Source: Hyunsoonleella aestuarii
GTDB lineage: Bacteria > Bacteroidota > Bacteroidia > Flavobacteriales > Flavobacteriaceae
Length of the DNA stretch: 64,000 nt
Assembly (NCBI RefSeq): GCF_006148925.1
Contig: NZ_VAWB01000001.1
Span: 1,020,001 to 1,084,000, forward strand
Direction of reading: 5' to 3'
Shown: one piece after another, positions 48,817-57,005 of the stretch
Numbering within the stretch: the stretch's first letter is position 1
How the letters are laid out: the number at the start of each line of letters is the position of its first letter
Made by a program: the position numbers and the translations under genes
The notes under the pieces: generated by a model
Database searches by the model: none
Told to the model about the DNA's origin: nothing
What the model saw: only the letters and a program-made list of their open reading frames with translations

Positions 48817-48865
48817 AGGGTAAGAATAAATTGTTGTAACTTTCTTTAACTTTTTAAGTTCAATT

Positions 48866-49888
48866 ATGAAACCCGTAACGTTAAAGGATCTTGCAAAGCA
48901 ATTGGGTTTATCTGTAACTACAGTTTCGAAAGCCTTAAAAGGCTATCCGGATGTAAGTGAAAAAACCCGTGAACTTGTTAAGAGTTTAGCCGATGAATTG
49001 AATTACGTGCCTAATTCATTTGCTGTTGGTTTAAGAAAACAGCAATCCAAAACTATTGGTGTTATTATTCCTGCAATGGTGCACTATTTCTTTTCAAATA
49101 TTCTTGATGCTATTCTTAAAGAAGCCGAGAATAGAGATTATATGGTAATTATAATGCAATCGAATGAAGATTACGAACTTGAAAAGAAACAAGTAGACCT
49201 ATTACTAAACAAAGGAGTAGACGGCATGCTTATCTCTTTATCTAATCACACTAGAGACTTCAAGCATTTACAAAAAATAATAGATTATGAGATCCCCTTA
49301 GTTCTTTTCGATAAAATAGCCAAACTTGTAGATTGCTCGAAAGTTATCATTGATGACAGAAAAGCAGCCTATGATGCCGTTAGTTATTTAATAAAAAAAG
49401 GATATAAACGTATTGCTCATTTTAGAGGAGATCTTAACCCTCAAAATTCAATTGATCGTTTTCTTGGGTACAAAAAGGCTTTATTAGATCATAATATTGA
49501 ATTTGACCCTTCTCTGGTTTATTTATGTAATAGTAATTCAGACTTTTCAGAGGGTTATTCAAATGCTGAAAAATTAATGCAAGATCATGGTGACAATGTT
49601 GATGCTCTATTTACCGTAAATGATTTATTAGCTATTGGTGCCATTAATTATTTCAATAAAAAGAATATTAAAATCCCTGAGCAAATAGCCTTAATTGGGT
49701 TTAGCAATTGGTTTATGGCATCGGTTGTTACACCGTCTCTATCTTCAATTGAACAAAATGCCTATAACATGGGTACTAAAGCGGTTGAAATCTTATTCAA
49801 TGAAATAGACGCTAAATTAAACGACACGGCAATTGAGCATCAAAAAATTACTATTGATACAGAGTTGGTTCTTAGAAACTCATGTTAA
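48866..49888 (+). CDS. LacI-family transcriptional regulator
   Basis: 340 residues. N-terminal helix-turn-helix VTLKDLAKQLGLSVTTVSKA, then PDVSEKTRELV and the hinge helix NYVPNSFAVGLRK, whose small/hydrophobic residues insert at a central CG. The C-terminal ~280 residues form a periplasmic-binding-protein fold (TIGVIIPAMVHYFFSNI, DALFTVNDLLAIGA, IGFSNWFMASVVTPSLSSIEQ). It is the only such regulator in the window and sits beside a locus with four palindromic operators that have central CG. It is therefore the best candidate to bind them. The effector is unknown; sign of control is discussed in the findings. Confidence 0.95.
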   Translation: MKPVTLKDLAKQLGLSVTTVSKALKGYPDVSEKTRELVKSLADELNYVPNSFAVGLRKQQSKTIGVIIPAMVHYFFSNILDAILKEAENRDYMVIIMQSNEDYELEKKQVDLLLNKGVDGMLISLSNHTRDFKHLQKIIDYEIPLVLFDKIAKLVDCSKVIIDDRKAAYDAVSYLIKKGYKRIAHFRGDLNPQNSIDRFLGYKKALLDHNIEFDPSLVYLCNSNSDFSEGYSNAEKLMQDHGDNVDALFTVNDLLAIGAINYFNKKNIKIPEQIALIGFSNWFMASVVTPSLSSIEQNAYNMGTKAVEILFNEIDAKLNDTAIEHQKITIDTELVLRNSC

Positions 49889-49953
49889 ATTCATAATTGT
49901 CAAAACTCATTTTAATTAAGATTTAAGCATAATTTTAGCGTTAATAAATATTC

Positions 49954-49961
49954 TATTTTTG
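49954..49961 (+). promoter_or_regulatory. -7 box TATTTTTG for the SRAP gene
   Basis: Exact TAnnTTTG, 12 bp before the ATG at 49974; a very short leader is implied. Confidence 0.5.
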
Positions 49962-49973
49962 TAACTTAGTTAC

Positions 49974-50702
49974 ATGTGTTATTCGACAGCTTTAAGAAAA
50001 GAAAGAGAGAAAGTTGAGCAGCGATTATTAAATCAATCTGGTGTTAAAATAGAAACACCTAATGAATACAACCCATACTTCCATCTTAACGGATTTACTC
50101 ATGGAAATTTGTATATCATTAAAATGGATGAACACGACAAAATTTATCCGGCATCATGGGGTTTAATTCCAGATTGGGCAAGTCATAACTCAGTTGAATT
50201 TAGAAAAAAAAGTAATACTTTAAACGCACGTTCGGAAAGCATTTTTGAGAAAGCTTCCTTCAAAAATAGCGCAAACGAAAAGAGGTGTTTAATTCTTGCA
50301 GATGGTTTTTATGAACCTCATCATGAAAACGGAATTGCCTTACCATATTTTTGCTTTCAACCGACCGAGGAATTTCCGGAAGGCGACTTATTTTTATTTG
50401 CTGGTTTGTATAATGAACTTGATGAAGAACTAACAACAACTATTTTAACTGTAGAGGCAAATGATTTCTTTTCTGAAGTACACAATAAAAAGAAAAGAAT
50501 GCCTTTAGTCCTTGATGATAGTGTTTTAGAAGATTGGTTTGATGATGGAATGAATCAGTCACAAATTAATGAATTAATGGCGTTTGGTTTTTCGACCAAA
50601 AAATTCAAAGCGCATCAGGTAAGTAGGGATTTATATAAAAAAGGTGTTAATACTAATAGACCGTATATTGTAGAAAAGGTGACTAAGCAAACTCTGTTTT
50701 AA
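49974..50702 (+). CDS. SOS-response-associated peptidase (HMCES/YedK family)
   Basis: 242 residues. Cys2 (after Met1 is removed it becomes the N-terminal nucleophile) forms a thiazolidine crosslink with abasic sites in single-stranded DNA. Other conserved points: WGLIPDWA, the catalytic Asn in NARSES, Glu in DGFYEPH and the HNKKKRMPLVL segment with the conserved histidine and RMP. It stands alone. Confidence 0.93.
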   Translation: MCYSTALRKEREKVEQRLLNQSGVKIETPNEYNPYFHLNGFTHGNLYIIKMDEHDKIYPASWGLIPDWASHNSVEFRKKSNTLNARSESIFEKASFKNSANEKRCLILADGFYEPHHENGIALPYFCFQPTEEFPEGDLFLFAGLYNELDEELTTTILTVEANDFFSEVHNKKKRMPLVLDDSVLEDWFDDGMNQSQINELMAFGFSTKKFKAHQVSRDLYKKGVNTNRPYIVEKVTKQTLF

Positions 50703-50737
50703 TTAGGATTTCTGCCATCAAATTATTTCTGTTGACT

Positions 50738-50773
50738 AAAAAAGCCTTATAAACAATATGTCTACAAGGCTTT
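50738..50773 (-). terminator. Terminator after tRNA-Met
   Basis: 8-bp stem (50741-50748 with 50766-50773) around a 17-nt loop, with an A run on plus (T tract on minus), 15 bp beyond the tRNA 3' end. Confidence 0.7.
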
Positions 50774-50787
50774 ACAATTTCTATTTG

Positions 50788-50861
50788 TGGTCCCACCTGG
50801 GCTCGAACCAGGGACTTTCTGATTATGAGTCAGATACTCTAACCAACTGAGTTATAGGACC
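50788..50861 (-). tRNA. tRNA-Met (anticodon CAT)
   Basis: 74 nt, no CCA encoded. All four arms pair: acceptor GGTCCTA/TGGGACC with one G-T, D arm ACTC/GAGT, anticodon arm TCTGA-CTCATAA-TCAGA, T arm CCTGG-TTCGAGC-CCAGG. Discriminator base is A. CAT could also be tRNA-Ile2 (after lysidine modification). An initiator is excluded because the first acceptor pair is a normal G-C. Confidence 0.9.
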
Positions 50862-50910
50862 CGAAATTGGAGTGCAATATTACTACTTATTTTATTTCTT
50901 AGCAAGAAAA

Positions 50911-51315
50911 TTATTTCTTTATCTCTTGACAAAGCTCTATTAAAACACCATTTGTGGATTTTGGATGTAAAAACACAACCAGCTTGTTATCTGCTCCTTT
51001 TTTGGGAGTATCATTTAACACCACAAAGTCTTCTTTTTTTAATCGTTCGACTTCAGTATTTATATCCTTTACATCAAAAGCAATATGGTGAACACCTTCA
51101 CCTTTCTTTTCTATAAACTTTGCGATTGGACTTTCTTCATTTGTAGCTTCTAATAATTCAATTTTATTTTTACCAACTTTAAAAAAGGACGTTTTAACAC
51201 CTTCACTTTCTACAACCTCAGTCTTGTAGTGGTCTTTTCCAAACAACTTAGAAAACAATTTATTAGAATCTTCAAGGTTTTTTACTGCTATTCCAATATG
51301 TTCTATTTTTTTCAT
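50911..51315 (-). CDS. mce: Methylmalonyl-CoA epimerase
   Basis: 134 residues, glyoxalase/VOC fold. Interconverts (2R)- and (2S)-methylmalonyl-CoA in the propionate/succinate route. Metal ligands are visible at IEHIGIAV, GVHHIAFDV and VLIELCQ. The length is normal. It is divergent from rbfA with a TACTTTTG box at 51396-51403. Confidence 0.93.
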   Translation of the reverse strand: MKKIEHIGIAVKNLEDSNKLFSKLFGKDHYKTEVVESEGVKTSFFKVGKNKIELLEATNEESPIAKFIEKKGEGVHHIAFDVKDINTEVERLKKEDFVVLNDTPKKGADNKLVVFLHPKSTNGVLIELCQEIKK

Positions 51316-51395
51316 TAGTAGAATCTTCGTTTAATTAAAACTTACTTTTTAAATTAATATTCGAAACCTCTATACAAGATATGAAAATACCGAAC

Positions 51396-51403
51396 CAAAA
51401 GTA
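51396..51403 (-). promoter_or_regulatory. -7 box TACTTTTG for mce
   Basis: CAAAAGTA on plus; exact reverse TAnnTTTG, 80 bp before the mce start and just upstream of the divergent rbfA promoter. Confidence 0.4.
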
Positions 51404-51424
51404 ACATAATCCTTAAATATCCGT

Positions 51425-51432
51425 TATTTTTG
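51425..51432 (+). promoter_or_regulatory. -7 box TATTTTTG for rbfA
   Basis: Exact TAnnTTTG ending 4 bp before the rbfA ATG at 51437, so transcription would begin at or next to the start codon. Confidence 0.5.
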
Positions 51433-51436
51433 CATC

Positions 51437-51832
51437 ATGGAAGAAAGTCAAAGACAACGAAAGATTGCATCGGTTTTACAACGTGATTTAGCAGAAGTGT
51501 TACAAAATGCGGCCACACACGGTGGTATGCGAGGTGTATTGATATCTGTTACCAAAGTGAAGGTTACTGTAGATTTATCGGTTGCAAAAGTATACTTGAG
51601 TGTTTTCCCAAACGAAAAAGGATCTGAATTACTTAAAGGCATTAAGTCTAACAGTTCTTTAATAAAACATGAGCTCGCACAAAGGACTAAACACCAATTA
51701 AGGCGCATGCCTCAATTGGAATTCTTTATAGATGATTCTCTTGAGTATATCGACAAAATTGAGCAGTCTTTGAAAGGAAAAGACAATCCGCTTGACAATC
51801 CAGATTTACTTGATAAAAGAAAAAAATCTTAG
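51437..51832 (+). CDS. rbfA: 30S ribosome-binding factor A
   Basis: 131 residues. KH-like fold factor for late maturation of 16S rRNA. N-terminal ESQRQRKIASVLQRDLAEVLQ and central KVTVDLSVAKVYLSVFP are family-typical, as is the RMPQLEFFIDDSLEY end motif. The stop codon directly abuts the TTG start of the next gene. Confidence 0.95.
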   Translation: MEESQRQRKIASVLQRDLAEVLQNAATHGGMRGVLISVTKVKVTVDLSVAKVYLSVFPNEKGSELLKGIKSNSSLIKHELAQRTKHQLRRMPQLEFFIDDSLEYIDKIEQSLKGKDNPLDNPDLLDKRKKS

Positions 51833-53050
51833 TTGAATGCGTCGCTTTACATAGCTAAAAGATATCTGCGCTCTAAAAGCAGTAATAATGCTATTAACTT
51901 CATAACCATTTTAGCAATTATTGGTGTTATCTTGGGTGCAGCTTCACTCTTTGTTGTGCTCTCTGGCTTTGCTGGATTAAAAGATTTTACAATTCAATTT
52001 TCAACCATTGTAGACCCCGATTTAAAAGTTGAGGCTTCAACAGGTAAATCTTTTATTTTATCTGAAGAAGATATTAATGAGCTTAATGCCATAGAAGAAA
52101 TTGCATTGTTTTCAAAAATTATTGAAGAACGCATCTTCATTGTCGCCGATGATAAAACTTATCCCAGCGCATATATCAAAGGTGTAGACAAGAATTTTGA
52201 AAAGGTAAACCCTATAGACTCTATTATTGATCAAGGCAGTTGGTTGAGTGAAAAAACCAATCAAATAGTAGTTGGTTCTGGAATTTCAAGAAATTTGTCT
52301 TTTGGCGTTTTAGATTATGCAAAAGACATAAACATATATGTTCCTAAACCAGGAAAAGGTGCTATAAATTCTATTGAAAAGGCCTTTAACACCGTTAGCG
52401 CCATTAATGTTGGTGTTTTTTCAATAAATGAAAAATTAGATGATACTTATGTTTACGCTTCTATTGATCTCGCACGACATCTATTAGGTTATGATAGCAA
52501 TGAAATTTCTTCAGTCGAAATAAAACTTAAAGAAGGGTCAGATGAAAACGTTGTACGAGAAAAGCTTAATAATATTCTCGGTAATAGGATTGTCATAAAA
52601 AATAGAGCGCAATTAAATGACGCGCTTTACAAAATGCTAAATACCGAAAACCTTGCTGTTTATCTCATTTTTACATTGGTATTAATTATCGCGCTATTTA
52701 ATGTTATAGGCTCGATAATAATGATGATTTTGGATAAAAGGAAAAACCTTGCAACATTATTTAATATAGGAGTTACGCCCAAAGACATTAGAAAAATATT
52801 TTTTTATCAAGGAAGCTTAATGAGTATTCTAGGAGGGCTACTTGGTATAGGTGTTGGTTTATTGCTAACTATGAATCAAATTTACGGCCCAGAAACTTTA
52901 AAAGTATTTATTACACCCTCACTACCTTACCCTGTGAAGATTAAGTTTGGAAATCTTTTGTTAGTGTTTTTAACTATTTCAATTTTAGGAATATTAGCTT
53001 CTAAAATAGCATCTTCAAGAATTACTAAAAAACTAATTCAATCAACATAA
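51833..53050 (+). CDS. LolC/LolE-like ABC transporter permease (FtsX domain)
   Basis: 405 residues, starting with TTG immediately after the rbfA stop. The family-typical start (N)ASLYIAKRYLRSKSSNNAINFIT fits only this frame, and no upstream ATG exists in frame. One membrane helix near residues 25-50, a large periplasmic domain (about 55-260) and three helices (about 275-390) form the MacB/FtsX layout. It likely acts in outer-membrane lipoprotein release or related transport. Its ATPase is not here. Confidence 0.88.
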   Translation: MNASLYIAKRYLRSKSSNNAINFITILAIIGVILGAASLFVVLSGFAGLKDFTIQFSTIVDPDLKVEASTGKSFILSEEDINELNAIEEIALFSKIIEERIFIVADDKTYPSAYIKGVDKNFEKVNPIDSIIDQGSWLSEKTNQIVVGSGISRNLSFGVLDYAKDINIYVPKPGKGAINSIEKAFNTVSAINVGVFSINEKLDDTYVYASIDLARHLLGYDSNEISSVEIKLKEGSDENVVREKLNNILGNRIVIKNRAQLNDALYKMLNTENLAVYLIFTLVLIIALFNVIGSIIMMILDKRKNLATLFNIGVTPKDIRKIFFYQGSLMSILGGLLGIGVGLLLTMNQIYGPETLKVFITPSLPYPVKIKFGNLLLVFLTISILGILASKIASSRITKKLIQST

Positions 53051-53053
53051 ACT

Positions 53054-54049
53054 TTAACTCGTAAACTGATAGTCTGAGAATTTCTCCAGCACCTCATCAA
53101 AGGCAGCAAAAACATCTTCAGATCGATCACTCGTTACCATTTTCATTCGATATTCTTTGAAATGTGGAATCCCTTTGAAATAATTGGTGTAATGTCTCCG
53201 TGTCTCAAAAACACCTAGAATTTCACCCTTCCAATCTATTGACATTTGTAGATGCCTACGCGCAGCTTCAACACGCTCTTCTAAAGAAATAGGAGCTAAA
53301 TAATTTCCTGTTTCAAAATAGTGCTTTACTTGTTTAAAAAACCAAGGATTACCAATACTAGCTCGTCCAATCATAGCGCCATCCAACCCATAACTATCTC
53401 TCATTTCAACTGCCTTTTCTGGAGTGTCAACATCACCATTTCCAAAAACAGGAATATGCATTCGTGGATTATTTTTTACTGCGGCAATTGGCTTCCAATC
53501 TGCGTTACCTTTATACATCTGTGCCCGTGTACGCCCGTGTATAGCAATAGCCTTACAGCCCACGTCTTGGAGACGCTCAGCAACCTCAACAATTTTTATA
53601 GAATCATGATCCCAGCCTAAGCGGGTTTTTACAGTAATTGGTAAATTAGTGCGTTTTACCATTTCCGCTGTTAGCTTTTCCATTAAACAGATATCTTTTA
53701 AAATACCTGCGCCAGCACCCTTACTTACTACCTTTTTTACAGGACAACCAAAGTTTATATCAATAATATCTGGGTTAGACTTTTCTACAATATCAATGGT
53801 CTGTAGCATGCTGTCTAGATTTGCTCCAAAAATTTGGATACCTACGGGTCGTTCTTTTTCATAAATATCCAGCTTCATAACACTTTTAGCAGCGTTACGT
53901 ATTAACCCTTCGCTAGACACAAATTCGGTATAGACAACATCTGCCCCCTGCTCCTTACACAGCGCACGAAATGGTGGGTCGCTTACATCCTCCATAGGCG
54001 CTAAAAGCAATGGGAAATCTGGAAGTTCTATCTTGTCTATTTTTACCAC
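53054..54049 (-). CDS. dusB: tRNA-dihydrouridine synthase
   Basis: 331 residues when started at the GTG at 54049, giving MVKIDKIELPDFPLLLAPMED, the usual flavobacterial DusB start. A TTG at 54070 gives seven more residues but overlaps the -7 box TAATTTTG (54068-54075), so it cannot be transcribed from that promoter. FMN enzyme that reduces uridines in tRNA D-loops. The catalytic Cys is in INFGCPVKKVV, with the FMN site in FGNGDVDTPEK and DGAMIGRASIGNPW. Confidence 0.92.
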   Translation of the reverse strand: MVKIDKIELPDFPLLLAPMEDVSDPPFRALCKEQGADVVYTEFVSSEGLIRNAAKSVMKLDIYEKERPVGIQIFGANLDSMLQTIDIVEKSNPDIIDINFGCPVKKVVSKGAGAGILKDICLMEKLTAEMVKRTNLPITVKTRLGWDHDSIKIVEVAERLQDVGCKAIAIHGRTRAQMYKGNADWKPIAAVKNNPRMHIPVFGNGDVDTPEKAVEMRDSYGLDGAMIGRASIGNPWFFKQVKHYFETGNYLAPISLEERVEAARRHLQMSIDWKGEILGVFETRRHYTNYFKGIPHFKEYRMKMVTSDRSEDVFAAFDEVLEKFSDYQFTS

Positions 54050-54067
54050 TTTATTTTCAATTTGGCG

Positions 54068-54075
54068 CAAAATTA
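54068..54075 (-). promoter_or_regulatory. -7 box TAATTTTG for dusB
   Basis: CAAAATTA on plus, exact reverse TAnnTTTG, 18 bp before the GTG start. It decides the start choice. Confidence 0.55.
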
Positions 54076-54138
54076 CATCTTTTTAGTTAAAAGACATTCT
54101 GGGTTATAAAAACCTAATCGCTCTGAATAAAAATCAAC

Positions 54139-54146
54139 TATATTTG
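54139..54146 (+). promoter_or_regulatory. -7 box TATATTTG for lepA
   Basis: Exact TAnnTTTG match, 13 bp before an ATG at 54160 and 28 bp before the family-typical ATG at 54175. Confidence 0.5.
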
Positions 54147-54174
54147 CAGAATCTTTTTTATGAAGATTCCGAGT

Positions 54175-55971
54175 ATGAAAAACATCAGAAATTTTTGCAT
54201 AATTGCGCATATTGATCACGGCAAAAGCACATTGGCAGACCGCTTGTTAGACTATACAGGTTCTGTGACTGATAGAGAAAAACAAGATCAATTATTAGAT
54301 AATATGGATTTGGAACGTGAACGAGGCATTACTATTAAATCGCACGCCATCCAAATGGACTATGAATATGAAGGTGAAAAATATGTTTTAAATTTAATCG
54401 ACACTCCTGGTCACGTAGATTTCTCATACGAAGTATCACGTTCTATCGCAGCATGTGAAGGAGCGCTTTTAATTGTAGACGCGGCTCAAAGTATTCAAGC
54501 ACAAACAATTTCTAATCTATATCTAGCTTTAGAAAACGATTTAGAAATTATTCCGGTCTTAAATAAGGTTGACTTACCAAGTGCAAATCCAGAGGAGGTT
54601 ACAGATGATATTGTAGATTTATTGGGATGTACACCAGAAGAGGTTATCCACGCCAGCGGGAAAACTGGTTTTGGTGTAGACAATGTTTTGGCAGCAATTA
54701 TTAAACGTATTCCTGCTCCAAAAGGAGACCCGACAGCGCCTTTACAGGCTTTAATTTTTGACTCAGTTTACAATACCTTTCGAGGGATCGAAACTTATTT
54801 TAGAGTGTTTAATGGTGAGATTAAAAAAGGACAGCACATCAAATTTGTTGCTACCAATAAAGATTACTATGCCGATGAAATAGGCACATTAAAACTTAAC
54901 CAGGTTGCAAAACAATCGGTTAAAGCTGGAGATGTTGGCTACCTTATTACAGGTATTAAAACTGCAAAAGAAGTAAAAGTTGGTGATACTATAACAGATT
55001 TCGCAAAACCTACCACCAATATTGTAGAAGGATTTGAAGATGTAAAACCCATGGTGTTTGCTGGGATTTATCCAGTAGATACGGAGGATTATGAAGACTT
55101 AAGAGCTTCCATGGAAAAACTACAATTGAATGATGCTTCTTTGGTGTTTCAACCCGAAAGTTCTGCGGCACTAGGGTTTGGTTTCCGTTGTGGATTTTTG
55201 GGTATGTTACACATGGAAATTATCCAAGAGCGCCTAGAGCGTGAGTTTGATATGACGGTTATTACAACAGTACCAAACGTATCGTATCATGCGTATACCA
55301 ATAAAAATCCAGACGAAGCAATCATCGTAAATAATCCGTCTGATTTACCCGAACCTTCTACATTAAATCGTGTTGAGGAGCCATACATAAAGGCAACAAT
55401 CATTACAAAAGCAGATTTTGTTGGAAACGTCATGTCGCTTTGTATTGAGAAACGCGGAAATATTACAAATCAAACCTATTTAACTACAGAACGCGTTGAA
55501 TTAACGTTTGAAATGCCTTTGGCCGAAATTGTCTTCGATTTTTACGATCGATTAAAAACAGTTTCGAAAGGTTATGCCTCTTTCGATTATCATCCGATCG
55601 GGATGAAACCATCGAAATTAGTTCGTTTAGATATTTTATTAAATGCTCAGACGGTTGATGCGCTTTCTGCATTGATACATGCCGATAATGCTCAATATAT
55701 TGGTCGTAAAATGTGTGAAAAATTAAAGGAATTGATTCCGCGTCAGCAATTCGATATTCCAGTACAAGCTGCAATTGGTGCCAAAATTATCTCTAGGGAA
55801 ACTATTAAAGCGCTTCGTAAAGATGTAACTGCGAAATGTTATGGTGGAGATATTTCTCGTAAGCGTAAATTGCTTGAAAAACAAAAGAAAGGTAAAAAAC
55901 GTATGCGCCAAGTAGGTAATGTGGAAATTCCTCAACAGGCATTTATGGCCGTTTTAAAATTGAATGATTAA
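54175..55971 (+). CDS. lepA: Elongation factor 4 (back-translocating GTPase)
   Basis: 598 residues from the ATG at 54175 ([19 protein letters not shown]). An in-frame ATG at 54160 would add five residues. GTPase motifs G1 [10 protein letters not shown]3 DTPGH and G4 NKVDLPSA are intact. The C-terminal domain unique to LepA ends in [20 protein letters not shown]. It is ribosome-bound and helps translation under stress or in assembly. Length equals the E. coli protein within one residue. Confidence 0.97.
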   Translation: MKNIRNFCIIAHIDHGKSTLADRLLDYTGSVTDREKQDQLLDNMDLERERGITIKSHAIQMDYEYEGEKYVLNLIDTPGHVDFSYEVSRSIAACEGALLIVDAAQSIQAQTISNLYLALENDLEIIPVLNKVDLPSANPEEVTDDIVDLLGCTPEEVIHASGKTGFGVDNVLAAIIKRIPAPKGDPTAPLQALIFDSVYNTFRGIETYFRVFNGEIKKGQHIKFVATNKDYYADEIGTLKLNQVAKQSVKAGDVGYLITGIKTAKEVKVGDTITDFAKPTTNIVEGFEDVKPMVFAGIYPVDTEDYEDLRASMEKLQLNDASLVFQPESSAALGFGFRCGFLGMLHMEIIQERLEREFDMTVITTVPNVSYHAYTNKNPDEAIIVNNPSDLPEPSTLNRVEEPYIKATIITKADFVGNVMSLCIEKRGNITNQTYLTTERVELTFEMPLAEIVFDFYDRLKTVSKGYASFDYHPIGMKPSKLVRLDILLNAQTVDALSALIHADNAQYIGRKMCEKLKELIPRQQFDIPVQAAIGAKIISRETIKALRKDVTAKCYGGDISRKRKLLEKQKKGKKRMRQVGNVEIPQQAFMAVLKLND

Positions 55972-55975
55972 AATA

Positions 55976-56004
55976 GAAACCTCATGAATATTTCATGAGG
56001 TTTC
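55976..56004. terminator. Convergent terminator between lepA and the small lipoprotein gene
   Basis: A perfect 13-bp stem (55976-55988 with 55992-56004) around a 3-nt loop lies between two converging genes. Its tails are only weakly T-rich, better on the minus strand. Confidence 0.65.
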
Positions 56005-56010
56005 AAAACA

Positions 56011-56283
56011 TTAATTACACGTTGCGCCAAATTCTTCAAAAGCGGCAATAAATTGGGCAAATGTGACGCCTTCATCAAGCTCCTCTACTTCTTCTTGCCC
56101 TAATGTTGTAAGTGTTATTGTTCCATCGCCATTATCACAAATTTCTGAGGTTATAGACTCTCCTAAAATCTCTAAATTACAGGTTTGGCATTCTTCGAGC
56201 GGTTTATTTTCATCATCACTACTACTACAAGAATTAAATAATAGTAATCCAGCAAAAAATGTACTTAAAGCTATTTTTTTCAT
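56011..56283 (-). CDS. Small cysteine-containing lipoprotein of unknown function
   Basis: 90 residues. Lipoprotein signal ends LLLFNSC (Cys19), followed by an acidic Ser/Asp stretch. Four more cysteines (32, 35, 49, 89), including ECQTC, suggest disulfides in the periplasm or at the surface. Very acidic (QEEVEELDEGVTF). No family recognised. Monocistronic, facing lepA. Confidence 0.7.
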   Translation of the reverse strand: MKKIALSTFFAGLLLFNSCSSSDDENKPLEECQTCNLEILGESITSEICDNGDGTITLTTLGQEEVEELDEGVTFAQFIAAFEEFGATCN

Positions 56284-57005
56284 TTGGTTGGTTTTTGGTT
56301 ATAATCTACAATAAAGCCCTTCTTTTTAGCTCTAGCAATTATTAGAGACATAATTACAGATTTAAAACAAATATTTATGATATAATAATAGTAACCCTTA
56401 AAATAAACATATTTGACATGAAGTAATAATGTTAATTGCTAAATTCTTATTTGGGTATTATGTATTTTAGAGTTGATTGAATGAAAAAATCACTCTTAAG
56501 CTCAAGCCTACATTCCGATTGTAAAGATTAAATTTGTTTGAATGATTACAAGTAAAATAGTGTTTTCTCAAAGGTTTTTTATCGATAATTTCCATTAAAA
56601 GTGTTTCTGCCTTATATTCCTCAAAAATAATAACCGCCTAAATTTGTTAACAATTATTTCGTATGTTTATAACATTACAACCGTTGTTTATGGCTAAACT
56701 TGCTCAGAAGCCATAGCCTTATTAAGTTTTGGCTGTTTAATGGTTTGTAAAAAACATATTCTGAGTCAAAAATTGTTATTAACAATTTTACGAATTTCAG
56801 GCAATGATTTGCTTGATTTTCAATAAAATGGCTTGCAAAAAACAGTTTTTATAATTTTTTAAATTAACACTAGAAAAAAGGTCTTTTGTTTATTAATTTT
56901 ATTTTTTTTGATGTGGAATTAAGTGATTTATTGACAAATTATCAGAATAATTAACTCAAAGCAAACTAATTTGAAAAATCATCTAAGCGAAATAAAACCA
57001 ACTAT
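56284..57005. other. 722-bp intergenic region upstream of the glycogen operon
   Basis: No coding region is supported. It holds several structured elements: a 10-bp palindrome TTGTTAACAA (56644-56653), an inverted repeat TATGGCT/AGCCATA (56689-56695 with 56709-56715), a 9-bp inverted repeat AAAATTGTT/AACAATTTT (56769-56777 with 56781-56789), and a 17-bp imperfect direct repeat (56740-56756 and 56828-56844, 15 of 17 identical). The promoter of the glg operon should lie here; no exact TAnnTTTG box was found within 100 bp of glgA. Confidence 0.55.
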
